This document shows positions 34,089 to 43,009 of a DNA stretch of 64,000 nt, piece after piece. The DNA comes from Paracidovorax anthurii (lineage in GTDB: Bacteria; Pseudomonadota; Gammaproteobacteria; Burkholderiales; Burkholderiaceae_C), in contig NZ_QLTA01000030.1 in assembly GCF_003269065.1 (NCBI RefSeq), forward strand, positions 1-64,000, given 5' to 3'. The notes under the pieces are model-generated. The model did no database searches. It was given only the letters and a program-made list of their open reading frames with translations, and had not been told where the DNA came from. A program made the translations under genes and the position numbers. The number at the start of each line of letters is the position of its first letter. Within the stretch, counting starts at the first letter, position 1.

Positions 34089-36281
34089 ATGACCCTCGAC
34101 TCCTCCAAACGGAAGTTCCTGCAGGCCTCCGCCGGCACCGCCGCGCTGGCCCTGTTTCCGCCCAGCATCCAGCGCGCCCTGGCCATCCAGGCCCACCAGC
34201 GCACCGGCACGATCATGGACGTGGAGCACGTCGTCATCGTCATGCAGGAGAACCGCTCGTTCGACCACTACTTCGGCACGCTCGCGGGCGTGCGCGGCTT
34301 CGGCGACCGGTTCACCATCCCCGCGCCGGGCGGCCTCGGCGTCTGGCGGCAGCTCGACGCGAACGGCCAGCCGGTGACGCCCTACCACCTGGACCAGACG
34401 GCGGGCAATGCCCAGCGGGCGAGCGGCACGCCGCACAGCTGGATCGATGCGCGCAACGCCTGGGATCGGGGCCGCATGCACGAATGGGCCCGCTACAAGC
34501 ATCCGCAGTCCATGGGCTATTTCACGCGGCAGGAGGCTCCGTTCCAGTTCGCGCTGGCCGAGGCCTTCACGATCTGCGACGCGTATTTCTGCTCGCTGCA
34601 CGGCGGCACCAATTCCAACCGGCTGTTCCACTGGACCGGCACCAACGGCGCCACGGGGCCGGCGGCCCAGGTGGTGGTGAACAACGTCTGGGACGAGCTG
34701 GACTCCGACACCGACATCCGCACCGGCGGCTTCGACTGGACCACCTACCCCGAGCGCCTGCAGCAGGCCGGCGTGTCGTGGATGGTCTACCAGAACATGC
34801 CCGACAACTTCACCGACAACCCGCTGATCGGCTTCCGGCAGTACCGGCAGGCCAACCTGGCCTCGGGCAAGCCGGTCTATACCGACCGCGAGGTCAACCC
34901 GGCCTACGACCCGGCCACCGACGACGCGCGCAACCCGCTCTACAAGGGCATCGCCAACACCATGCCCGACGGCGGCTTCCTGGGCACCTTCCGGCAGGCG
35001 GTGCTGGGCGGCACGCTGCCGCAGGTGTCGTGGATCGTGCCCCCGGCCATCTATTCCGAGCACCCGGGCCCCTCCAGCCCCGTGCAGGGCGGCTGGTACG
35101 TGCAGGACGTGCTCGATGCCCTCACGGCCAATCCCGACGTGTGGAGCCGGACCGTGCTGCTCATCAACTTCGACGAGAACGACGGCTATTTCGACCACCT
35201 GCCGCCACCGTGCGCGCCGTCGCTGGACGGGCAGGGCGGCACGTTCGGCAAGACCACGCTGGCGGCGCGGGACATGGCCTACGAGTACTACACGCACACG
35301 CCGTATCCCAACACCGACATGCCGCCGCCCGACGGCGACTGCTACGGCCCCGGGCCGCGCGTGCCGATGTGGGTGATCTCGCCCTGGAGCCGGGGCGGCT
35401 GGGTGAACTCGCAGAACTTCGACCACACCTCGGTGTTGCGCTTCCTGGAGACACGCTTCGGCGTGCGCGAGCCGCAGATCAGCCCCTACCGCCGCGCCGT
35501 GTTCGGCGACCTGACCACGGCCTTCGACTTCGTGACGCCCAACGAGGCGCCCCTGGCCACGCTGGCGGGCCGGCGCAGCCGGGACCAGGCCGATGCGCTG
35601 CGCGCCGCGCAGGGCGCGCTGCCGCAGATCGCCGTGCCCGCGCCGCAGACCGTGCCCCGGCAGACGGCCGGCACGCGCCCCTCGCGCGCGCTGCCCTACG
35701 AGCTGCACGCCAGCGCGCGGGCGGAGCCGTCCACCGGCATGGTGCAGATGATCTTCTCCAACACGGGCACCGCCGCCGGCGTTTTCCACGTGTACGACCG
35801 GCTGCACCTGGACCGCGCGCCCCGGCGCTACGCGGTGGAGGCTGGCAGGCAGCTCGACGACCGCTGGAACACCGGGGCCGACAACGGCGCCTACGACCTG
35901 TGGGTGCTGGGCCCCAACGGCTTCCACCGGGGCTTCACGGGCAACCTGGCCGCGCTGGGCGTGCCGGGCACGCCCGCCCCCGAGGTGCGCGTGTGCTACG
36001 ACGTCGCCAACGGCAACGTGTACCTCACGCTCATGAACCTGGGCGGGACGGAGACGGCCCTGACCGTGCAGGCCCGGGCCTACCGCGGCGACGGCCCGTG
36101 GAGCGCCACGGTCGCGCCCGGCCAGACCCAGGAGATGCACTGGGACCTGTCCGGCAGCGCGAGCTGGTACGACTTCGTGGTCACCTGCGATGCGCTGCCG
36201 GGGTTCTCGCGGCGCTTCGCGGGCCGCGTCGAGACCGGCCGCGACGGGCTGAGCGACCCGGCCATGGGGCAGGCCGGATAG
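34089..36281 (+). CDS. Phosphocholine-type phospholipase C, Tat-exported
   Basis: 730 residues, close to the ~700 of the family. The leader SKRKFLQASAGTAALALFPP is Tat-like (KRKFLQ), ending near ALA. The alkaline-phosphatase-type core begins VEHVVIVMQENRSFDHYFGT and GVRGFGDR, as in the non-hemolytic/hemolytic PLC family. FDENDGYFDHLPPP carries conserved metal or catalytic acids. Two C-terminal beta domains (DUF756 type; residues ~500-730) follow, with repeats such as YELHASARAEPSTGMVQMIF and VRVCYDVANGNVYLTLMN. It hydrolyses phosphatidylcholine or sphingomyelin outside the cytoplasm, either for phosphate or against host membranes. Confidence 0.9.
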   Translation: MTLDSSKRKFLQASAGTAALALFPPSIQRALAIQAHQRTGTIMDVEHVVIVMQENRSFDHYFGTLAGVRGFGDRFTIPAPGGLGVWRQLDANGQPVTPYHLDQTAGNAQRASGTPHSWIDARNAWDRGRMHEWARYKHPQSMGYFTRQEAPFQFALAEAFTICDAYFCSLHGGTNSNRLFHWTGTNGATGPAAQVVVNNVWDELDSDTDIRTGGFDWTTYPERLQQAGVSWMVYQNMPDNFTDNPLIGFRQYRQANLASGKPVYTDREVNPAYDPATDDARNPLYKGIANTMPDGGFLGTFRQAVLGGTLPQVSWIVPPAIYSEHPGPSSPVQGGWYVQDVLDALTANPDVWSRTVLLINFDENDGYFDHLPPPCAPSLDGQGGTFGKTTLAARDMAYEYYTHTPYPNTDMPPPDGDCYGPGPRVPMWVISPWSRGGWVNSQNFDHTSVLRFLETRFGVREPQISPYRRAVFGDLTTAFDFVTPNEAPLATLAGRRSRDQADALRAAQGALPQIAVPAPQTVPRQTAGTRPSRALPYELHASARAEPSTGMVQMIFSNTGTAAGVFHVYDRLHLDRAPRRYAVEAGRQLDDRWNTGADNGAYDLWVLGPNGFHRGFTGNLAALGVPGTPAPEVRVCYDVANGNVYLTLMNLGGTETALTVQARAYRGDGPWSATVAPGQTQEMHWDLSGSASWYDFVVTCDALPGFSRRFAGRVETGRDGLSDPAMGQAG

Positions 36282-36365
36282 GCACGGGAGAGGGGCGCCG
36301 CGGGGCCCGGGCCCTGTGGCACGATGGCGCGCTCCCCATCCCCCCAGACAGATCCCGACCCGACC

Positions 36366-37133
36366 ATGCTGCAAGAGGAGCGCCTGCTTCGCATCGAATC
36401 CCTGTTGGCCACCGTCGTGCGCGTGAGCACCGAGCGGATCGCGCAGGACCTGGACATCTCGCGCGAGACCGCGCGCCGCGACATCCTCGCGCTGGAGGCG
36501 CGCGGCGTGCTGCGCCGGGTGCACGGCGGGGCCGTGGCGCTCCATCCGGTGCCCGAGGCCCCCTACGCCGAGCGCCAGCGCCTGCGCGCCCGTGAGAAGC
36601 GCGCCATCGCCAAGGCCGCGCTGCGGCTGGTGTCGCCCGGGCAGACGCTGTTCATCGACGCCGGCAGCACGATGGGCTGCTTCGCCGAAGAGCTGCGCTC
36701 CATGGCGGGCCTCACCGTGATCACCAATTCCATCGCCATCGCGCTGGCCCTCTCGCCCCAGGGGCCTCCCGGCCACCGCGTGCTGCTGCTGGGCGGAGAG
36801 CCCCGCGCCGACGTGCAGGCCACCTACGGCGAGGCCACGGTGAACGAGATCCACCGCTACCGCGCCGACATCGCGCTGCTGTCGCCCGTGGGCATGAATG
36901 CGCAGCAGGGCGCCAGCAGCTACGAGCACCACGAGGCCGCCGTGGCGCAGGCGATGGCGCGGCAGGCGGGCCAGGTGGCCATTCTGGCCGACCACGGCAA
37001 GATCGGCGCGGGCAGCCGCGTCGCCTACTGCGCCGCGCGCGACGTGGCGGTGCTGGTGACCGACCGGCAGGCCGGTGGCCTGGCCGCGCTGGCGCCGCTG
37101 CGCAAGGCCGTGGGCCGGGTCGTGCTGGCATAG
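36366..37133 (+). CDS. DeoR-family transcriptional regulator
   Basis: 255 residues. The DeoR winged HTH is at the N-terminus (MLQEERLLRIESLLATVVRV, LDISRETARRDILALEARG, VLRRVHGGAVAL), followed by the sugar-phosphate-isomerase-like sensor domain (FIDAGSTMGCFAEEL, ADHGKIGAGSRVAYC). The ATG at 36366 opens the HTH; upstream in-frame codons are unlikely. It probably responds to a phosphorylated sugar or polyol. No obvious sugar operon is next to it; the upstream phospholipase C (84 bp away, same strand) is the only candidate in cis. Confidence 0.9.
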   Translation: MLQEERLLRIESLLATVVRVSTERIAQDLDISRETARRDILALEARGVLRRVHGGAVALHPVPEAPYAERQRLRAREKRAIAKAALRLVSPGQTLFIDAGSTMGCFAEELRSMAGLTVITNSIAIALALSPQGPPGHRVLLLGGEPRADVQATYGEATVNEIHRYRADIALLSPVGMNAQQGASSYEHHEAAVAQAMARQAGQVAILADHGKIGAGSRVAYCAARDVAVLVTDRQAGGLAALAPLRKAVGRVVLA

Positions 37134-37205
37134 CGCCGCGGGGCGCGCTGGCGCGCCCTCCGTACCTGGAATGCCGGAAGGGGATTCCACGAATCACGGT
37201 TACGT

Positions 37206-37224
37206 ATTGATAACTATTCTCATA
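37206..37224 (+). promoter_or_regulatory. Fur box upstream of the heme-uptake operon
   Basis: ATTGATAACTATTCTCATA matches the Fur consensus AATGAGAATnATTCTCATT at about 15 of 19 positions and lies 98 bp before the receptor GTG, in the only AT-rich part of the intergenic region 37134-37321. Iron repression of the whole hmu operon is expected. Confidence 0.65.
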
Positions 37225-37321
37225 TACTCGCCCTCCAGCAAGCCACGCAGCTGCCCCCCGGGCGGGCTGTCCCGAGCCAGCTCTGTTCGTTTTTCCGATC
37301 CAGACACAAGGGCTCATTTCC

Positions 37322-39550
37322 GTGGCGCATTCCCCCGCTCTCCCGCATTTCGCTCTCCATCCGCTGGCGTGGTTCGCCGCCCTGGCCTGCGTGGCCGTCG
37401 GCGCGCAGGCCCAGACCGCCCCCGCCGCGCAGGCCGCGCCCGCGGAGGCGGTGATGAAGGAGGTGGTCATCAGCGGCTCGCGCAGCGAGCAGGACCCCGA
37501 TCTGCTGCCCATGAGCGTGGACGTGCTGGGCTCCCGGCAACTGGAGGAAGAGCAGATCACCGACATCCGCGACGCCGCGCGCTCGCTGCCCAACGTGTCC
37601 GTGGCGCGCAGCCCGGCGCGCTTCACGCTTGCGGGCCAGGCCACCGGCAACGGGCGCGACCAGAACGCGGGCTTCAACATCCGGGGCCTGGACGGCAACC
37701 GCGTGCTGATGATGGTGGACGGCATCCGCCTGCCGCGCAGCTATGCCTTCAGCGCCAACGCCTTCGGGCGCGACTACCTCGACATCGGCCTCGTGCAGCG
37801 CATCGAGGTGGTGCGCGGCGCCACCTCGGCGCTCTACGGCTCCGACGGCATGGCCGGCCTCGTGAACTTCATCACCGCCGATCCCGCGCAGTTCCTCGAA
37901 GGCGGCAAGACCCTCGGCGGCCGCGCCAGCGTGGGCTATGACGGCGACGACCACGGCAAGCGCCTGGGCGCCACGCTCGCGGGCCGGCCGAACGACACCG
38001 TGCAGTGGCTGGTGGGCGCGAGCGTGTCGCGCTCGCGCGAGCTGGACAACCAGGGCACGAACGATTCGGCCAATGCCAGCCGCACGCGCCCCAACCCCGA
38101 GAAGGACGAGGGCCGCAGCCTGCTCGCCAAGGCCGTGGTGACGCCCGGCGGCGGCCAGCGCCACGTGTTCACGCTGGAGCACGTGGACAAGAGCGCCGAC
38201 TACGAACTGCTGACCTCGCGCGCCACGCCGCCGCTCGCCGCCACCTCGGTGCTGTCGTCGAGCTCGTCCACCGACATGCGCCGCACGCGCGCCACCTGGG
38301 ACGGCAACTGGCGCGTCAACACCGCCGTGGCCGACGAGCTGAAGGCCGTGCTGAGCTTCCAGGACGCCCACTCGCGCGAGCTCATCAACGAGGACCGCAA
38401 CACCGCCGCCGACCGCGTGCGCGACGTGACCTACGACGAGCGCACCTGGCAGGCCAACCTGCAGGCCGGCAAGCTGCTGCGCATGGAGGGCGGCTGGTCG
38501 CAGAAGATCACCTACGGCCTCGACTTCACACGCACGCAGGTCGAGAACCTGCAGACCGGCGTGACGCCGCCCGTGGGCGAGACCTTCCCGCTCAAGCGCT
38601 TCCCCGACACCACCGAGACCAGCACCGCGCTCTACCTGCAGGACGAGATCGTCGCCGGCCGCTGGAGCATCACGCCCGGCGCGCGCCTGGACCATTTCCG
38701 CATCAAGCCGAGCCAGACGGGCTTCAACGCCACGGTGGTCTCGCTCTCGGGCACCGAGCTGAGCCCCAAGCTGGGCGCGCTCTACCGCGTGGACGACCAG
38801 TGGAGCGTGTTCGGCAACTACGCGGCGGGCTTCCGCGCGCCCAACGCCGGGCAGATCAACGCCTTCTTCGAGAACCCGGTGGGCAACTACCGCACCATCC
38901 CGAACGCGAACCTGAAGCCCGAGAAGAGCCAGAACTTCGAGGTGGGCGTGCGCGGCCGGATGAAGGACGTGTCGCTCGACGTGGCCGCCTTCACGGGCCG
39001 CTACCGCGACTTCATCGAGGACCTGCAGCAGGTGAGCGGCACGGGCGCGCCGGGCAACCCGCTGGTGTTCCAGTCGATCAACCTCGGCAAGGTGCGCATC
39101 AGCGGCTTCGAGGTCAAGGGCGACGTGCGCTGGGGCCGCTTCGCGGGCGGCATGCTCAGCACGCCGTTCGCCTACGGCCGCACGCAGGGCAAGGACACGG
39201 CCACGAACCAGCCGGTGAACTCCATCGACCCGCAGCGCCTCTCCGCCGGCCTGCGCTACGACACGCCCGGCTGGATGCTGCGCCTGGACGCCACCCACAG
39301 CGCGGCCAAGAAGGCCAGCGACGTGAACGGCGCCACGCAGTTCCTCACGCCTGCCTACACGGTGCTCGACCTCTCGGGCCAGTGGCGCATCCGCAAGGAC
39401 CTGCGCCTCACGGCCGGCATCTACAACCTGACGGACAAGAAGTACTGGCGCTGGTCCGACGTGCGCGGCCTGGCCGCCAATGCCGCGTTCATCGACGCCT
39501 ACACCCAGCCCGGCCGCTACGCCCGCGTGGCGCTGGTGGCCGATTTCTGA
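37322..39550 (+). CDS. hmuR: TonB-dependent heme/hemoglobin receptor
   Basis: 742 residues with a GTG start at 37322. The signal ends AVGAQAQ. The TonB box region is EVVISGSRSEQD, with plug motifs FNIRGLDGNRVLMMVDGIRL and RIEVVRGATSALYGSDGMAG, characteristic of heme receptors. The FRAP motif (AGFRAPNAGQI) and an NPNL-like PNANLKPEKS are present. The extracellular His usually found between FRAP and NPNL is missing, so heme coordination may differ. The first gene of an operon continuing with a small gene and hmuSTUV. Confidence 0.9.
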   Translation: MAHSPALPHFALHPLAWFAALACVAVGAQAQTAPAAQAAPAEAVMKEVVISGSRSEQDPDLLPMSVDVLGSRQLEEEQITDIRDAARSLPNVSVARSPARFTLAGQATGNGRDQNAGFNIRGLDGNRVLMMVDGIRLPRSYAFSANAFGRDYLDIGLVQRIEVVRGATSALYGSDGMAGLVNFITADPAQFLEGGKTLGGRASVGYDGDDHGKRLGATLAGRPNDTVQWLVGASVSRSRELDNQGTNDSANASRTRPNPEKDEGRSLLAKAVVTPGGGQRHVFTLEHVDKSADYELLTSRATPPLAATSVLSSSSSTDMRRTRATWDGNWRVNTAVADELKAVLSFQDAHSRELINEDRNTAADRVRDVTYDERTWQANLQAGKLLRMEGGWSQKITYGLDFTRTQVENLQTGVTPPVGETFPLKRFPDTTETSTALYLQDEIVAGRWSITPGARLDHFRIKPSQTGFNATVVSLSGTELSPKLGALYRVDDQWSVFGNYAAGFRAPNAGQINAFFENPVGNYRTIPNANLKPEKSQNFEVGVRGRMKDVSLDVAAFTGRYRDFIEDLQQVSGTGAPGNPLVFQSINLGKVRISGFEVKGDVRWGRFAGGMLSTPFAYGRTQGKDTATNQPVNSIDPQRLSAGLRYDTPGWMLRLDATHSAAKKASDVNGATQFLTPAYTVLDLSGQWRIRKDLRLTAGIYNLTDKKYWRWSDVRGLAANAAFIDAYTQPGRYARVALVADF

Positions 39551-39571
39551 CATTTCGCGAGGAGCACGCCT

Positions 39572-39925
39572 GTGTCCCACTCCCCTGAGACCTCCGACAA
39601 CCCCCTGCTGACGCCCGAGGGCGCCGAGCCCGGGCTGCCCTGCGCTGAAGCGCTGCTCGCCGGCACGCTGGCGCTGATGACCGGCTACGCGCACAGCGAT
39701 CGCGAGAGCGACCGGCTGGCCATGGGCCGCAAGATCGCGGCCCACCTGCAGAGCCTCTCGCGCATGGAGGGCCTCACGCCGCACTTCCGCGCGATGGTGG
39801 GCAACCTGCGCAACCGCTGGGCACGTCGCCTGGGGCTGCTGGAGCCCGATCCGCGCGATGCCGCGCCGAGTGCCGACGAGCTGCAGCGCCGCCTGTGGCA
39901 CACGGCGCCGGAGGCACTGCAATGA
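39572..39925 (+). CDS. Unknown 117-residue protein in the heme operon
   Basis: GTG start at 39572 after GCGAGGAG. A soluble helical protein with a motif block GTLALMTGYAHSDRESDRLA and KIAAHLQSLSRMEGLTPHFR. It contains two His residues but no heme-binding signature I can name. It is wedged between the receptor (21 bp) and hmuS (4-bp ATGA overlap), so it is translationally coupled to heme uptake. A role in heme handling is inferred from context only. Confidence 0.75.
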   Translation: MSHSPETSDNPLLTPEGAEPGLPCAEALLAGTLALMTGYAHSDRESDRLAMGRKIAAHLQSLSRMEGLTPHFRAMVGNLRNRWARRLGLLEPDPRDAAPSADELQRRLWHTAPEALQ

Positions 39926-41013
39926 GCGCCGTGCTGGCCGCCGACCCGCCCGCGCCGCAGGTGCGCGAGAGCTTCGCCGCCGCGCGCGCTGCCGGGCGGC
40001 GCGCGCGCGACGCGGCGCTGCACCTGGGCCTGTCCGAGGGCGCGGCCATCGCCGCCCACGCCGGCGAGCACGGGCACCCGATCAAGGCCGTGCCGCTGCA
40101 GGGCGCGTGGGTGGAGATGCTGCAGGCGCTGGGCGCCTGCGGCCCGCTCATGGCCCTGACGCGCAACGAAAGCACGGTGCACGAGAAGACCGGCACCTAC
40201 CAGAACATCTCGGCCACCGGGCCGCAGGGCCGCATCGGGATCGCGCTCGGTGCCGACATCGACCTGCGCCTGTTCTTCCAGCACTGGCACGCCGGCTATG
40301 CCGTCACCGAGCCCGGCCGCGCGGCCGACCAGCCGCCCGCGCGCAGCCTGCAGTTCTTCGACCCGCACGGCGACGCCGTGCACAAGGTCTACCTGCGCGA
40401 GGCCAGCGACGCCGCCGCGTTCGATGCCCTGGTGGCGCGCTTCGCCCAGCCCAGCGCGGGCTACGTGTTCCGCCCGCGCCCGCCCGCCCCGGTGCCCCGG
40501 CCCGACGCGCACATCGACGCCGCCGGCTTCCTGCAGGCCTGGTCCGAATTGCGGGACACGCACGACTTCTTCGGCCTGCTCACGCGCTTCGGCGTGGAGC
40601 GCCAGCAGGGCCTGCGCCTGGCCGAGGGCCGCTTCGCGCGCCGCCTGGGCCCGGACAGCGTGGCCGCGCTGCTGCGATCGGCCGCCGACGGCGCACTGCC
40701 CATCATGGTCTTCGTGGGCAATGCCGGCTGCATCCAGATCCACACCGGCACGGTGCACCGCGTCGAACCCCTGGAGACGCCCGCCGCGCGCTGGATCAAC
40801 GTGCTCGATGCCGGCTTCAACCTGCACCTGCGGGCCGACCGCATCGCCCACGTGTGGGTGGTGGAGAAGCCCACCGCCGATGGCGTGGTGACCTCGGTGG
40901 AGGCCTTCGATGCCGACGGCGAGGTGATGGCCATGTTTTTCGGCGAGCGCAAGCCGGGGCGGGCGGAGCTGCCCGGGTGGCGCGCCCTGGTGGCGCAGCT
41001 GCCGTTGCCCTGA
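39922..41013 (+). CDS. hmuS: HemS/HmuS-type hemin-degrading or heme-trafficking protein
   Basis: 363 residues, two tandem HemS/ChuX-like halves. The first carries VPLQGAWVEMLQALGACGPL and TRNESTVHEKTGTYQ; the second carries WSELRDTHDFFGLLTRFGVE, NAGCIQIHTGTVHRVEP and the C-terminal LRADRIAHVWVVEKPT. The distal-side His in VHEKTG and the FNLHLR region fit the heme-binding face. It takes heme from HmuTUV in the cytoplasm and may degrade it to free iron. Confidence 0.92.
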   Translation: MSAVLAADPPAPQVRESFAAARAAGRRARDAALHLGLSEGAAIAAHAGEHGHPIKAVPLQGAWVEMLQALGACGPLMALTRNESTVHEKTGTYQNISATGPQGRIGIALGADIDLRLFFQHWHAGYAVTEPGRAADQPPARSLQFFDPHGDAVHKVYLREASDAAAFDALVARFAQPSAGYVFRPRPPAPVPRPDAHIDAAGFLQAWSELRDTHDFFGLLTRFGVERQQGLRLAEGRFARRLGPDSVAALLRSAADGALPIMVFVGNAGCIQIHTGTVHRVEPLETPAARWINVLDAGFNLHLRADRIAHVWVVEKPTADGVVTSVEAFDADGEVMAMFFGERKPGRAELPGWRALVAQLPLP

Positions 41014-41018
41014 TCCCC

Positions 41019-41942
41019 ATGACGCTCCCTTCCGCGATGCCTTCCATGCCTTCCGATCCGCTTGCCTCTCCCCTGCCGCGCCGCGTGGTGCTGCGCGGCG
41101 GCGCGGCGCTTGCCGCCGCCACCCTGCCGTGGCCGCTGCGGGCCCAGCCGGCGCGAGCGCCCGCGCGACGCATCGTGTCGCTGGGCGGCGCGCTCACCGA
41201 GATGGTCTATGTCCTGGGCGCCGAATCGCTGCTCGTGGGCACCGACACCACCAGCCTCTATCCCGAGGCCGCGCAGAAGACGCCCAAGGTGGGCTACATG
41301 CGCCAGCTCTCGGCCGAGGGCCTGCTCTCGCTGCGCCCCGACTGCGTGATCGGCACGCACGAGGCCGGCCCCGCCGTGGTGCTGGAGCAGTTGCGCGGCG
41401 CGGGCGTGGCGGTGGAGATCGTGCAGGCCGACCACACCTGGGACGAGGTGCGGCGCAAGGCCCTGCTGGTGGGCCGCGTCGCGGGCCGCGAGCGCGAGGC
41501 GCAGGCGCTGTGGGCGCGGCTGGACGCCGACTGGCAGACCACGCGCCAGCGCGTGGCGGCCGCGCCGCGCCGCCCGCGCGCGATCTTCCTGCTGTCGCAC
41601 TCGGGCAGCCCCATGGTGGCCGGCGGCGGCACGGCGGCCGATGCGCTGATCCGCTTCGCCGGCGGCGTGAACCCCGTGGGCGAGGCCTTCCAGGGCTACC
41701 GCCCGCTCACCGCCGAGGCGCTCGCCGGCGCCGCGCCGGACCTGTTCCTGAACACCACCCAGGGCATGGAGGCCCTGGGCGGGGCGGACGCCTTCTGGCG
41801 CCGCCCCGAACTGGTCCTGACGCCCGCCTTCCGCCGCAAGGCCCTGGTGGCGATGGAGGCCAACCACCTGCTGGGCTTCGGCCCGCGCCTGCCCGGCGCC
41901 GTGGCCGAACTGCACGGCCGGCTGCTCGACGCCACCGCATGA
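41019..41942 (+). CDS. hmuT: Periplasmic heme-binding protein HmuT
   Basis: 307 residues. The leader holds a twin-arginine RRVVLRGGAALAA and is cleaved near LRAQPA. The class III binding-protein pattern follows: RIVSLGGALTEMVYVLGAES, VGTDTTSLYPEAAQKTPKVG, GYMRQLSAEGLLSLRPD and LLVGRVAGREREAQAL. It shuttles heme to HmuUV. It begins 5 bp after hmuS and overlaps hmuU by 4 bp. An ATG at 41037 is an alternative start. Confidence 0.92.
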   Translation: MTLPSAMPSMPSDPLASPLPRRVVLRGGAALAAATLPWPLRAQPARAPARRIVSLGGALTEMVYVLGAESLLVGTDTTSLYPEAAQKTPKVGYMRQLSAEGLLSLRPDCVIGTHEAGPAVVLEQLRGAGVAVEIVQADHTWDEVRRKALLVGRVAGREREAQALWARLDADWQTTRQRVAAAPRRPRAIFLLSHSGSPMVAGGGTAADALIRFAGGVNPVGEAFQGYRPLTAEALAGAAPDLFLNTTQGMEALGGADAFWRRPELVLTPAFRRKALVAMEANHLLGFGPRLPGAVAELHGRLLDATA

Positions 41943-43009
41943 CGGCGGCCTCCGTCCGCGCGTCGGCGCCGTCGCGTCGCCTGGGACGCGGCGCGGCCCT
42001 GGCGCTGGGCGTGGCGCTGGTGGCGGCGGCCCTGGTGTTCGGCGCGGCGCACGGCGCCTACGCCATCGCGCCCGGCCAGTGGCCCGCGCTGCTGGCCGAG
42101 GCCCTGCGGCCCGGCGCGGCGGGCGCGAGCCCGGAGCACCTCGTCTTCTTCCACATCCGCCTGCCGCGCCTGGTCCTCGGGGCGGTGGCGGGGGCCGGCC
42201 TGGGGCTGGCCGGCGCGCTCATGCAGGGGCTGTTCCGCAACCCGCTGGCCGACCCCGGCCTCGTGGGCGTGAGCAGCGGCGCGGCGCTGGCCGCGGGCGC
42301 CGCCATCGTGTTCGGCGGGCTGTGGTGGCCGGCGCTGCCGCGCGGCCTGGGCAGCGGCGCCCTGGTGGCCGCGGCCTTCGGCGGCGGGCTGGCGGTGACG
42401 CTGTTCATCTACCTGCTCGCGCAGGCGGGCGGCGGCACGCGCATGGCGCTGATGCTGCTGGCCGGCGTGGCGGTGAACGCGCTCGCCATGGCGGGCCTGG
42501 GGTACTTGAGCTTCATCTCCACCGACGAGCAGCTGCGCAACGTGCAGATGTGGCTGCTGGGCAGCCTGGGCGGCGCGCGCTGGAGCGCGGTGCTCACCGT
42601 CTCGGCCCTGGTGGCGGTGGCGGGCGGGCTGGGGCTGCGGCTGGCGGGCGCGCTCAACGCCATCGCCCTGGGCGAGGCCCAGGCCGCGCTGCTGGGCGTG
42701 CCGGTGGAGCGCACCAAGCGCCTGGCCGTGCTGGCCGCCGCGCTGGCCGTGGGCGCGGTGACGGCCACCACCGGCATCATCGGCTTCATCGGGCTCGTGG
42801 CGCCCCACTGGGTGCGGCTGGCGGCCGGGCCGGACCACCGCGTGGTGCTGCCCGGTTCGGCGCTGCTGGGCGCGGCGCTGGTGCTGGTGGCCGACGCGGC
42901 GGCGCGCACCGTCGTGCAGCCGGCCGAGCTGCCGCTGGGCGTGCTCACGGCCTGCATCGGCGTGCCGCTCTTCCTGGCCATGCTGCGCCAGTTCCGGGAG
43001 CGGGTGTGA
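41939..43009 (+). CDS. hmuU: Heme ABC transporter permease HmuU (FecCD family)
   Basis: 356 residues with about ten TM helices. FecCD motifs: RLPRLVLGAVAGAGLGLAGA, MQGLFRNPLADPGLVGVSSG, the cytoplasmic coupling region ALGEAQAALLGVPVER and TGIIGFIGLVAPHWVRLAAG. It forms the inner-membrane heme channel with HmuV. The start overlaps the hmuT stop (ATGA) and the stop overlaps the hmuV start (GTGA). Confidence 0.95.
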   Translation: MTAASVRASAPSRRLGRGAALALGVALVAAALVFGAAHGAYAIAPGQWPALLAEALRPGAAGASPEHLVFFHIRLPRLVLGAVAGAGLGLAGALMQGLFRNPLADPGLVGVSSGAALAAGAAIVFGGLWWPALPRGLGSGALVAAAFGGGLAVTLFIYLLAQAGGGTRMALMLLAGVAVNALAMAGLGYLSFISTDEQLRNVQMWLLGSLGGARWSAVLTVSALVAVAGGLGLRLAGALNAIALGEAQAALLGVPVERTKRLAVLAAALAVGAVTATTGIIGFIGLVAPHWVRLAAGPDHRVVLPGSALLGAALVLVADAAARTVVQPAELPLGVLTACIGVPLFLAMLRQFRERV

